NCBI RefSeq assembly: GCF_011058255.1
Contig: NZ_JAALFH010000002.1
Location: 1-59,032 of the forward strand
Length of the DNA stretch: 59,032 nt
Origin: Thioalkalivibrio sp. XN8
Lineage (GTDB): Bacteria > Pseudomonadota > Gammaproteobacteria > Steroidobacterales > XN24
Direction of reading: 5' to 3'
The translations under genes and the position numbers were made by a program. The notes under the pieces are model-generated. The model ran no database searches, was not told the origin of the DNA, and saw only the letters and a program-made list of their open reading frames with translations. Of this stretch, positions 37,140 to 47,746 are shown piece after piece; position 1 is the stretch's first letter, and each line of letters begins with the position of its first letter.

Positions 37140-38172
37140 CGGCCGGGCCCGCCCCGCCGGGATAGAGGGCCAGGGCGCTGAGGCAGCGATGGCGGTGCGC
37201 GGGTCCGAGCGCCGGCGGGATCACGACGCCGGGAATGCGCAGCCCGTAGGCCCCGCCGCCGGCATGCGCGTCCAGCACCCAGTGGCAGAGCACGCCCAGT
37301 CGCTCCTCCGGCGGCAGGTGCGGCAGGCTGTCCCACTCGAGCCACGCGCTGCCCCGGGGGCTGCCGGCGAACTGCTTGACCGGCAGCTCTTCGCTGCGTG
37401 CCGCCGCCTTCCAGGCGATGCGGCGGGGGGAGTCGCCGGCGCGAAAGGCGCGCAGGCCGGCGAAATCATCCTCGCCGGCCCGCTCGTTCCAGCGTCCTTC
37501 GGCGTCTTCCGGCCCGCCGGCGGGCGGCGCCGGTGCGTGCTCTGCCGGCGCGGGGTAGACCACCGTCTCGCAGTCCGGATGGAGCCAGGCCCAGGCGCGG
37601 AACAGGCCGAAGGGGAAGGCAGTGCTCACCCGCACCCGGTCGATGCGCAGGCGGCCGCGGCGGCTCGTCGGCAGCTCGAGATGCACGGCCTCGCAGCAGC
37701 CCGGGGCGAGATCCACCGGCGCCGAGGACTCGCTGTCGCAGCGGGCCTCGAGGTCGTGGCGGGCGCTGCCGCCCGGGTTTTCCAGCGCCAGTTCCAGCCG
37801 CGCGGGCTGGCCCGCGAACGCCGGCCGCAGGCGCACCCCGCGGGCCACCACGCCGCTCAGGTTCTGGTGGCACCAGTGCATGGTCACCAGCCCGAGGCCG
37901 GCGAGCAGGAAAGTCAGCATGAAGCCCATGCTGTTGTTGTAGTTCATCGCCGCCAGCAGCATGCCGAACAGGCTCAGGCCATAGCCGCCGCCGAGCGCGG
38001 TGGGCAGGATGTATACGCGCTTGCGATGCAGCTGGACCGGCTCCGGGTCGGGGCCCTGCCGCCGCCGGGCCCAGTCCGCGGCGAGTGTCCCGATGCGCCG
38101 CGCCAGCCCGGGGCCGCGCCGGCGGACCGGCGCGGCCGAGGCGGTTTCAGGGGATGGGGACGGCGGCGACAA
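37132..38172 (-). CDS. DUF58 domain membrane protein
   Basis: A 346-aa protein with two N-terminal hydrophobic segments (about 58-95) and a C-terminal DUF58 region: DDFAGLRAFRAGDSPRRIAW then KAAARSEELPVKQF. DUF58 proteins typically work with MoxR AAA+ ATPases, and the moxR gene precedes with a 26-bp overlap. The start is a TTG at 38172; no better start is seen upstream of the first hydrophobic segment. The N terminus is Pro/Ser-rich, then basic. Confidence 0.85.
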   Translation of the reverse strand: MSPPSPSPETASAAPVRRRGPGLARRIGTLAADWARRRQGPDPEPVQLHRKRVYILPTALGGGYGLSLFGMLLAAMNYNNSMGFMLTFLLAGLGLVTMHWCHQNLSGVVARGVRLRPAFAGQPARLELALENPGGSARHDLEARCDSESSAPVDLAPGCCEAVHLELPTSRRGRLRIDRVRVSTAFPFGLFRAWAWLHPDCETVVYPAPAEHAPAPPAGGPEDAEGRWNERAGEDDFAGLRAFRAGDSPRRIAWKAAARSEELPVKQFAGSPRGSAWLEWDSLPHLPPEERLGVLCHWVLDAHAGGGAYGLRIPGVVIPPALGPAHRHRCLSALALYPGGAGPADG

Positions 38173-39089
38173 GGCGCTCTCCGGGATCGTCGCCCGGCGA
38201 TTCGCCCTCGGTGCGCAGGCGATGGCCGACGACCGCCGGCGTCACGGCCTGGACATCCTCAGGAATGACCGCCCGGCGCCCGTCCAGCAGGGCCCAGGCC
38301 CGCGCCGCCCGCAACAGGGCGATGGCCGCGCGCGGCGACAGCCCGGCGCCATAGCCGGGATGCTCGCGGCTCCAGGCGACCAGCGCCTGGACGTAGTCGA
38401 GCAGGGCTTCGGAAGCGTGCACCCGGTCGACTTCCGTTCGCAGCTGCAGCAGCGCGGCCGGCGAGGCCGCGGCCGCCAGCCGGCGCAGCAGGGCGCGGCG
38501 GTCTTCCCCGCGCAGCAGTTCGCGTTCCAGCGCCCGCTCTGGATAGCCCAGCCGGATCCGCATCAGGAAGCGGTCCAGCTGCGATTCGGGCAACGGGAAA
38601 GTGCCCACCTGTTCGGCGGGGTTCTGGGTGGCCACGACGAAAAACGGCTCGGGCAGCGCGCGGGTGATCCCGTCCACGGTCACCTGGCGCTCCTCCATCG
38701 CTTCCAGCAGGGCGCTCTGGGCCTTCGGCGTAGCGCGGTTGACCTCGTCGGCGAGCACCAGCTGGGCGAAGATCGGCCCGGGGTGGAACGTGAACTTGCC
38801 GCTGTCGCGCTGGTAGATCGAGACGCCGACGATGTCCGCCGGCAGCAGGTCGCTGGTGAACTGGATGCGGTGGCAGGAAAGGCCCAGCACCCGGGCGATG
38901 CCGTGCGCCAGCGTGGTCTTGCCCACCCCGGGCAGGTCCTCGATCAGCAGGTGGCCGCCGGACAGCAGGCAGGCGAGGGACAGCCGGAGCTGGCGCTGCT
39001 TGCCGAGGATGATGCTCTCGAGAGCACGCAGCGCCTGGGCCAGCTGCGCGAGCTGCTCGGCGGCGCTCTCGGCCGGTGCGGGCCGCCCG

Positions 39090-39103
<14 letters not shown>
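38147..39103 (-). CDS. MoxR-family AAA+ ATPase
   Basis: A 318-aa chaperone-like ATPase. The Walker A is [14 protein letters not shown], Walker [16 protein letters not shown], sensor 1 [10 protein letters not shown], and it has [14 protein letters not shown] chose the GTG at 39103, which has a GGAG 7 nt upstream and overlaps the valS 3' end by 14 bp; the longer in-frame ATG at 39196 would lie deep inside valS. It forms a cassette with DUF58 and TgpA. Confidence 0.93.
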
Positions 39104-41855
<2,752 letters not shown>

Positions 41856-41873
41856 GGCGGGATTGGGTCCGGG

Positions 41874-42179
41874 TCAGGAACGCAGGTGGTTGCGCAAGGC
41901 GCGCTCGACGATATCCGGCAGCTCGTCACGCAGCCGTGAGGAAACCTGTTCGAACAGGGCCGCCTCGACTTCCCGCACCGCCGAGTGCAGCAGGTCGACC
42001 ACGACCTCCCAGGCGACCGCGACCAGTTCCGCCTTCAGCGCCGCAAGCTCGCGGTCGGAGAGCAGCCGGGGCGCCGGCACGGCCACGGCGCGCAGCACGG
42101 GCGGCGCAGGCCCGGCGTCCGGCTCGAGCTTCTGCTGCAGGACGGGGCGGATGCCGGTGGAGTTGGTATCGTCGGTCAT
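41874..42179 (-). CDS. conserved hypothetical protein between holC and valS
   Basis: A 101-aa protein I cannot assign. The first ~40 residues are Pro-rich and look disordered. The C-terminal half is a predicted amphipathic helix pair (SDRELAALKAELVAVAWEVV, VSSRLRDELPDIVERALRNH). The start overlaps the holC stop (ATGA). A small gene in this position between holC and valS is common in related genera, so it is probably real; a role beside the chi clamp-loader subunit is only inferred from position. Confidence 0.75.
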   Translation of the reverse strand: MTDDTNSTGIRPVLQQKLEPDAGPAPPVLRAVAVPAPRLLSDRELAALKAELVAVAWEVVVDLLHSAVREVEAALFEQVSSRLRDELPDIVERALRNHLRS

Positions 42180-42628
42180 GCCCGGGACGCCCCGATCTGG
42201 TGGGTTGCCAGGGCGTAGCCCCGGTCCCGGTAGAAACGGAAGCGTTCCCGCGCCGCGGCCTTCTCCTCGTCGGTGCCGGCGACGATTTCCGCCACCCGGT
42301 CGAAGCGGCTGAAGAACAGCGGCACCTCGGCGCCGAGGTTGATGAGCAACTCGGCCTCGAAGCGCGGTTCGCCGCCGGCCCCGATGCGCACCGGCGTGCG
42401 GCCGGCGACGGCCGGGTCGAGATCCTCGGTATCGATGGAGTGCGGGACGAAGCTGCCGTCGCGGAAGGTCCACAGCAACTGGTCCACCTGGCGCGCGGCC
42501 TCAGCGGAGGCGGCATGCAGGTAGACCCGGTGCTGCAGCCGCCACGCTTTCTCGGTGAGGCGACAGGCGAACAGTTCCCGCGCCTGCACGGCGGGTGCGT
42601 CGAGGACGTAGAAGTCGACCCGCGTCAT
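42176..42628 (-). CDS. holC: DNA polymerase III subunit chi
   Basis: Clamp-loader accessory subunit that binds SSB; 150 aa. It has the family pattern TRVDFYVLDAPAVQARELFA, LTEKAWRLQHRVYLHAAS, LLWTFRDGSFVPH and INLGAEVPLFFSRFDRVAEI. It follows pepA on the same strand with a 21-bp gap. Confidence 0.93.
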   Translation of the reverse strand: MTRVDFYVLDAPAVQARELFACRLTEKAWRLQHRVYLHAASAEAARQVDQLLWTFRDGSFVPHSIDTEDLDPAVAGRTPVRIGAGGEPRFEAELLINLGAEVPLFFSRFDRVAEIVAGTDEEKAAARERFRFYRDRGYALATHQIGASRA

Positions 42629-42649
42629 CCTGCTTTGGCGGGCCGGCCG

Positions 42650-44149
42650 TCAGGCCACGCCGGCCCGGCTCATCAGGAACTGCGCCAGCAGCGGCACCGG
42701 GCGGCCGGTGCCGCCCTTCGCCTGCCCGGACTTCCAGGCCGTGCCGGCGATGTCGAGATGCGCCCAGCTCAGGTCGCGGGTGAAGCGGTTGAGGAAACAG
42801 GCCGCCGTGATGGCGCCGGCGTCGCGGCCGGCGACATTGGCGAAGTCGGCGAAATTGCTCTTCAGCTGCTCGTCGTAGTCCGCGCCGATGGGCAGGTGCC
42901 AGGCGCGATCCTCGGCTTCCACGCCGGCGCGCAGCAGTTCGTCGGCGAGCGAGTCGTCGTTGCTCATCAGCCCGCTGAGGTGATGGCCGAGCGCAATCAC
43001 GCAGGCGCCGGTCAGCGTCGCGATGTCGACCACCGTGGCGGGCTTGTAGCGGCGGGCATAGGTCAGCGCGTCGCACAGGATCAGCCGGCCTTCGGCGTCC
43101 GTGTTGAGGATTTCCACCGTCTGGCCCGACATGGTCGTGACAATGTCGCCGGGCCGGCTGGCCAGGCCGTCCGGCATGTTCTCGGCCGCCGGCACCAGGC
43201 CGATCACGTTGATCGGCAGGTTCAGCCGCGCCACCGTGGCCATGGTGCCGATCACGCTGGCGCCGCCGCACATGTCGAACTTCATCTCGTCCATGGCCGG
43301 CGCGGGCTTGATGCAGATCCCGCCGGTGTCGAAGGTGATGGCTTTGCCGACCATCGCTACCGGCGCTTTCTGCTTCGGGCCGCCGCGCCACTCGAGCACG
43401 ATCAGCTTGGGCGGCTGGCGGCTGCCCTGGGATACCGACAGCAGGGCGTTCATGCCCAGCTTCTTCATCTGCGCCTGCTCGAGCACCGAGACCTTCAGGC
43501 CCTGGTGGGCCGAGGCCAGTTTCTTCGCCTCGGCCGCCAGGAATGCCGGCGTGCAGACGTTGCCGGGAAGGTTGCCCAGCCGCCGGGCGAGGGACTGTCC
43601 CTCCGCGACGCCCTGGCCATGCTTGAAGCCCAGGCTGGCGGCCGACTGCGCCTTGCGATCGGCGACCCACATGGTGAGCCGGTTGAACTTCGAGGGCGGC
43701 GTCTCCACCACCGACTTCATTTCGTCGAAGCGGTAGGCGGTTTCCTCGGCGGCTTCGGCTGCATGGCGCGCCAGGGTGTAAGGGTCAGCGTCGGCGACGG
43801 TTTCGCTGGAGAGGAAACTGAAGGCTTCCCGGGCGCCGGTGCCGAGCAGGACCTTCACGGCGGCCCCATGCGCCTTGCGCCAGGCCTTCAGGTCCAGCTT
43901 GCCGGCCTCGCCGAGCCCGACCAGCAGCAGGCGCCTGGCGCCGAGGCCCGCCGGCTTCGGCACCAGCAGCGTGGAACCCGGCTGGCCGCGGAAATCGCCG
44001 CTCTTCACCAGCCCGCTGACGAGCTTGTCGGTGACCACGTCGATTTCCCGCGCTGCTTCGGAGAGCCTGCCGTCCTTATAAATGCCGACGACAGCGCAAT
44101 CCGTCCTGACGGTTGCCGCGGAGCCGGTCTTCGCCGTGAAATCCATCAT
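42650..44149 (-). CDS. pepA: leucyl aminopeptidase (M17)
   Basis: Dinuclear-metal aminopeptidase of 499 aa; in E. coli PepA is also a DNA-binding accessory factor. Metal and catalytic motifs are VGKAITFDTGGICIKP, EMKFDMCGGA and the signature NTDAEGRLILCDAL. It is divergent from lptF, a conserved arrangement. The N-terminal ~170 residues form the hexamer-specific domain. Confidence 0.97.
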   Translation of the reverse strand: MMDFTAKTGSAATVRTDCAVVGIYKDGRLSEAAREIDVVTDKLVSGLVKSGDFRGQPGSTLLVPKPAGLGARRLLLVGLGEAGKLDLKAWRKAHGAAVKVLLGTGAREAFSFLSSETVADADPYTLARHAAEAAEETAYRFDEMKSVVETPPSKFNRLTMWVADRKAQSAASLGFKHGQGVAEGQSLARRLGNLPGNVCTPAFLAAEAKKLASAHQGLKVSVLEQAQMKKLGMNALLSVSQGSRQPPKLIVLEWRGGPKQKAPVAMVGKAITFDTGGICIKPAPAMDEMKFDMCGGASVIGTMATVARLNLPINVIGLVPAAENMPDGLASRPGDIVTTMSGQTVEILNTDAEGRLILCDALTYARRYKPATVVDIATLTGACVIALGHHLSGLMSNDDSLADELLRAGVEAEDRAWHLPIGADYDEQLKSNFADFANVAGRDAGAITAACFLNRFTRDLSWAHLDIAGTAWKSGQAKGGTGRPVPLLAQFLMSRAGVA

Positions 44150-44202
44150 TCCCTCTCCTCAGGTTCTGCCGCCGGGGGCGACGTAGCGCGCCGCAGACGC
44201 GG

Positions 44203-44214
44203 TAAGATGCCGGA
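44203..44214 (+). promoter_or_regulatory. -10-like element for lptF
   Basis: TAAGATGCCGGA lies 12-18 bp before the TTG start of lptF in the 71-bp pepA/lptF gap. The GGAG inside and after it also serves as a Shine-Dalgarno candidate, so either the TTG leader is very short or the downstream GTG is used. Confidence 0.35.
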
Positions 44215-44220
44215 GTTTAA

Positions 44221-45348
44221 TTGATCAGGGGGCAGGCCGAAACTGCGCGCGTCGTGTCAGGCATCATCAATCGCTACCTCCTGCGCGAGATCGTCCGCAA
44301 TTTCCTCGGCGTGACGGTCGTGCTCATGCTGATCCTGCTGGGCGACCAGTTCGCCCGGGGGCTGGCGCGCGCGGCGGCGGAGCGGATCCCGCGCGAGGCC
44401 GTGCTGCAGCTGATGGGCCTCACCACCATCGAGTACCTGAGCCTGCTGATCCCGGCGGCATTCTTCTTTGCCGTCATGCTGGCACTGGGCCGGCTGAACC
44501 GCGACAGCGAGATGGCGGCGCTGAACGCCTGCGGCATCGGCTCGGTGCAGTTGCTGCGGCCGCTGCTGTGGGGCGCCGCGCTGGTGGCCGCCGGCCTCGC
44601 CTGGCTCAGTTTCGGCGCCGCGCCCTGGGCCGCCGCCAAGGCCCTGGAAATCCGCCAGGAGGGCCAGCGCCAGGTCCAGCTGACCGCGCTCGAGCCCGGC
44701 CGTTTCCGCAGCGCCTCCGACGGGCGCCTGGTGTTCTACGCGCGCGACCGCAACGAGTCGGGCATCCTGACGGGGATCTTCATCCAGCAACGGGCCGGCG
44801 ACCTGGTGGAAGTGGTCACGGCGGCGCGCGCCGAGCAGCGCCTGGCGCCGGAGCGGGACGAGAACTTCCTGGTCCTGTATGACGGCATCCGCTATTCCGG
44901 CCGTCCGGGCAGCGCGGAGTTCCGCAGTGCCCGCTTCGAGGAGCACGGCATTCCGCTGCCAATGCCGCGGCGCGTCGACCCCGATCGCAAGCGCGAGGAA
45001 ATGCCGACGCTGGCGCTGCTCGGGACCGGGGACCCGGAGGACGCGGCCGAGTTGCAATGGCGGTTGGCGGCCCCGGTGTCGCTGCTGGTGCTGACCCTGA
45101 TCGCGGTGCCGCTGGGCCGGGCGCCGCCGCGCTCGGGCCGTTACGGCCGGCTGGGCTTCGCGATCCTGGTGTTCGTGTTCTACAGCAACGCCCTCAGCGT
45201 GGGGCGGATGCTGATCGAGGACGCGCTGGTGCCGGGCTGGCTGGGCCTCTGGTGGGTCCACGGGCTGGTCGTTGGGATCGGCCTGCTGCTGCTTTACCTG
45301 CAGGGCGGCGGGGCCTGGCGCCTGCGGGCGCGACGGAGGGCGGCATGA
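44221..45348 (+). CDS. lptF: LPS export permease LptF
   Basis: Inner-membrane half of the LptB2FG transporter that extracts lipopolysaccharide. It is 375 aa from the TTG at 44221 (GGAG 6 nt upstream) or 364 aa from the GTG at 44254. The first helix region INRYLLREIVRNFLGVTVVL is conserved, three membrane helices precede and three follow a periplasmic beta-jellyroll (about 140-270), and ERIPREAVLQLMGLTTIEYL is typical. The stop overlaps lptG (ATGA). Confidence 0.95.
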   Translation: MIRGQAETARVVSGIINRYLLREIVRNFLGVTVVLMLILLGDQFARGLARAAAERIPREAVLQLMGLTTIEYLSLLIPAAFFFAVMLALGRLNRDSEMAALNACGIGSVQLLRPLLWGAALVAAGLAWLSFGAAPWAAAKALEIRQEGQRQVQLTALEPGRFRSASDGRLVFYARDRNESGILTGIFIQQRAGDLVEVVTAARAEQRLAPERDENFLVLYDGIRYSGRPGSAEFRSARFEEHGIPLPMPRRVDPDRKREEMPTLALLGTGDPEDAAELQWRLAAPVSLLVLTLIAVPLGRAPPRSGRYGRLGFAILVFVFYSNALSVGRMLIEDALVPGWLGLWWVHGLVVGIGLLLLYLQGGGAWRLRARRRAA

Positions 45349-46409
45349 ACATCGTGGACCGCTACCTCGCGATGGCCGCCGGCCGCACCACCCTGCTGGT
45401 GCTGGTGGTGCTGCTGGCCCTGATCGGCTTCATCGGTCTGACCGGCGAGCTGCAGGACGTGGGGCAAGGCAGCTACCGGGCCCTCGACGCCTTTGTGGTG
45501 GTGCTCGCGCACTGGCCGCGCAACGCTTTCGATATCTTCCCGATCGCCGCGCTGCTCGGCGGGATGATGGGGCTGGGGGCGCTGGCCAATCACAGCGAGC
45601 TGGTGGCGCTGCGCGCTGCCGGCGTCGGGCTGCGCCGCATGGTGTATTCGATGACCCTGGCAGGCCTGATGTTCGCCGGGCTCGCGGCTGCGGTCGGCGA
45701 GCTCGTAATGCCCGGCGCCGAGCGTTTTGCCGATGCCTATGCGGACGAACTCAAGCGGGACCGCAACAGCCTGGCGGGGCTGTCCGGCAGCTGGCTGCGT
45801 GACGGCGACCGGGTGTTCAACATCCTGCAGGTCGAGACCCTCGACCGGCTGGGCGGCGTGTATGTTTACGAATTCGACGCCGCGGGCCGTCTCGACTCGG
45901 TCGCCATGGCGCACCGGGCGCAGGTGGGCGGCGACCGGCGCTGGATCCTGGAGGACGTCGAGCTGACTCGCTTCCGCGCCCAGATCGAAACAGAGACGCT
46001 AAACCAGCTCACGCTGCAGACCACCATCGACCCCGCGGTGATGGCGGTCTCGGTGATCGACACCAACAGCATGAGCATCCCCATGCTGCGGGACTACATC
46101 CGCTACCTGGAATCGAACGACCTGCGGGCGAGCCGCTACGAGATGGCGATGTGGCAGCGGCTGGCCAATATCGCGGCTGTGCCCGCCATGCTGCTGCTGG
46201 CCTTGCCGTTCGTCTTCGGCCCCTTGCGCTCAGGCGGCAACAGCGCGCGCTTCGTGGTCGGGTTCCTGGTCGGCGTGCTCTACATCCTCAGCAAAGGCGC
46301 GCTGGCCGACGGGGCCCAGGTCTACGGCGCGCCGGTCTGGCTGACGGCCTGGCTGCCGGTGGCCGTCATTCTCGCCGCCGCCTGGTTCGGGTTGTCACGA
46401 GTCCGCTGA
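45345..46409 (+). CDS. lptG: LPS export permease LptG
   Basis: Partner of LptF; 354 aa with the same 3+3 helix layout around a periplasmic domain. Motifs are MNIVDRYLAMA, HWPRNAFDIFPIAALLGGMM and ELVALRAAGVGLRRMVYSM, plus IRYLESNDLRASRYEMAMWQ near the fourth helix. It is coupled to lptF. Its last 15 bp overlap the convergent RDD gene. Confidence 0.96.
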   Translation: MNIVDRYLAMAAGRTTLLVLVVLLALIGFIGLTGELQDVGQGSYRALDAFVVVLAHWPRNAFDIFPIAALLGGMMGLGALANHSELVALRAAGVGLRRMVYSMTLAGLMFAGLAAAVGELVMPGAERFADAYADELKRDRNSLAGLSGSWLRDGDRVFNILQVETLDRLGGVYVYEFDAAGRLDSVAMAHRAQVGGDRRWILEDVELTRFRAQIETETLNQLTLQTTIDPAVMAVSVIDTNSMSIPMLRDYIRYLESNDLRASRYEMAMWQRLANIAAVPAMLLLALPFVFGPLRSGGNSARFVVGFLVGVLYILSKGALADGAQVYGAPVWLTAWLPVAVILAAAWFGLSRVR

Positions 46410-46838
46410 GCGATGGCCGGCATCGGACCGGAGGACCAGGCGCGTGCCGGACAGCCGGTCGTGCCATGCGAGCCGGTCCCGGTCGACCAGGACCCACAGG
46501 AAACCGAGGCCGAGCGGCAACCATGACAGCACGGCGGCGGCGAACCTGAGCAGCGCCCGGCCCCAGCCGGGTGGCCGCCCCCCAGGCCCGACGAGCCGCA
46601 GCTTCCAGGCTCGCAGGCCCAGCGTCTCGCCCCGCGTCCAGAAAGCGGCGAAGAAGAGTGCGGTGACAGCCACCAGGTAGAGCCGGAACAGCAGGTCACC
46701 CGGCGCCGCAGCCGCGCGGTGGGCGGCGACCCAGGCGGCGCCGGCAATCATCAGCACTGCAGCCAGCACCAGCCCGTCGTAGAACATCGCCGCCAGGCGC
46801 CGCAGCAAGCCCGGCGCCGGCTGGTTCTCAGCGGCCAT
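46395..46838 (-). CDS. RDD family membrane protein
   Basis: A 147-aa protein with about three hydrophobic segments (24-41, 50-68, 92-115). It carries family hallmarks: a YDGLVLAAVL variant of the first motif, TLGLRAWKLRLV, and DRDRLAWHDRLSGTRLV at the end. Function unknown. It overlaps the oxidoreductase gene upstream by 11 bp and lptG at its 3' end by 15 bp. Confidence 0.85.
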   Translation of the reverse strand: MAAENQPAPGLLRRLAAMFYDGLVLAAVLMIAGAAWVAAHRAAAAPGDLLFRLYLVAVTALFFAAFWTRGETLGLRAWKLRLVGPGGRPPGWGRALLRFAAAVLSWLPLGLGFLWVLVDRDRLAWHDRLSGTRLVLRSDAGHRSADS

Positions 46839-47496
46839 GAGCCAGTGCCTCGATGGCGGCGGGGTCGAGCCGGTGCAGCCCCGGCGGCAGCCGGCGGGCC
46901 GCCTCCAGCGCCGCGGCCACGGTGTCGATTCCGACGCTCCGGTAGCGCGACAACGGCCCGCGCATCAGCACGTCGGACAGCGGCGCCACCAGCTGGCCCA
47001 GCCGCTCGCCCAGCCGGAACTCCTCGCGCGGCCCGCGCAGCAGCCCGGGCTGCACGATCGCGAGGCAGTCGAAGCCCAGCGCCGCGACCCCGGCCTCAGC
47101 CTCGCCCTTGGTGCGCAGGTAGAAGTTGCGGGCCGTCGGGTCGGCGCCCGCGGCTGACACCAGCCCGAGGAAGCCGGCGCCGCAAGTGCGCGCTGCGGCC
47201 GCGAAGGACGCCACGCCCTCCAGGTCCACGGCGCGGAAGGCGGCGCGGCTGCCTGCCGCGCGCATGGTCGTGCCGAGGCAGCAATAGGCTTCGTCCGCTG
47301 CAACCCCGGCCAGCGCCGGCGCCAGCGCGTCCAACTCGGTGCGGCGCCATTCGAGGCGCGGGTGCGCCCGCGGTGCGGGGCCGCGCGCAACCGCCAGCAC
47401 CCGCGTGCCGTCGGTGCGCGCCAGCAAGCGGTCGAGCAGGCGACTGCCGACCGCGCCGGTGGCACCTGCAACAAGGGCAAAGGGAGGTTGGGTCAT
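46828..47496 (-). CDS. NAD(P)-binding Rossmann (atypical SDR/HTATIP2-like) oxidoreductase
   Basis: A 222-aa protein with the cofactor loop VAGATGAVGSRLLDRLL at the N terminus, a CCLGTTMRAAGSRAAFRAVD segment, SAAGADPTARNFYLRTKGEA with a Tyr-x3-Lys-like pair, and VQPGLLRGPREEFRLGE. These are typical of the atypical SDR group near HTATIP2/YbjT. The substrate is unknown. It begins 37 bp after the 3' end of tRNA-Glu on the same strand, so it may be read from the tRNA promoter. Confidence 0.85.
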   Translation of the reverse strand: MTQPPFALVAGATGAVGSRLLDRLLARTDGTRVLAVARGPAPRAHPRLEWRRTELDALAPALAGVAADEAYCCLGTTMRAAGSRAAFRAVDLEGVASFAAAARTCGAGFLGLVSAAGADPTARNFYLRTKGEAEAGVAALGFDCLAIVQPGLLRGPREEFRLGERLGQLVAPLSDVLMRGPLSRYRSVGIDTVAAALEAARRLPPGLHRLDPAAIEALAHGR

Positions 47497-47532
47497 GGGC
47501 TCGCGACCTCTGGCGGGTGTGCCGCGGGAAGG

Positions 47533-47607
47533 TGGCGCTCCGTAGGGGATTCGAACCCCTGTTACCGGCGTGAGAGGCCAGCGTCCTAACCACTAGACGA
47601 ACGGAGC
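47533..47607 (-). tRNA. tRNA-Glu (CTC anticodon)
   Basis: A 75-nt tRNA including an encoded CCA. The acceptor 7-bp stem pairs GCTCCGT with ACGGAGC, the T arm is AGGGGTTCGAATCCCCT, and the D arm region is GTCTAGTGGTTAGGAC. The anticodon loop CTCTCAC has anticodon CTC at 47572-47574, reading GAG. The identity-typical CTGGC/GCCGG anticodon stem and overall sequence match bacterial tRNA-Glu. Confidence 0.97.
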
Positions 47608-47641
47608 GTCGGGCCGCCCTGCGCACCCGCGGGTGCAGCGA

Positions 47642-47677
47642 GCGCGGCATTGTACCGGCAGTGCCGGCCCGACTCAA
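47642..47677 (-). promoter_or_regulatory. tRNA-Glu promoter
   Basis: On the minus strand TTGAGT (47672-47677), a 17-bp spacer and TACAAT (47649-47654) form a good sigma70 promoter with a GC-rich discriminator (GCCGCGC). Transcription would begin about 35 nt before the mature tRNA. GC-rich discriminators are typical of growth-rate/stringently regulated stable RNA promoters. Confidence 0.7.
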
Positions 47678-47746
47678 TGGCCGGAGGCGCCCGGGGCCGG
47701 CCTTGGTGCTAAACTTGCTGGCTTGATTGACACAGGCGGAAACGGA

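Noticed and set aside
43584-43604. GAGGGACTGTCCCTC, resembling the dispersed GGGGACTGTCCC repeat
   Set aside because: It lies inside conserved pepA coding sequence and lacks the flanking GTCCTG and the paired second unit, so it is probably chance.
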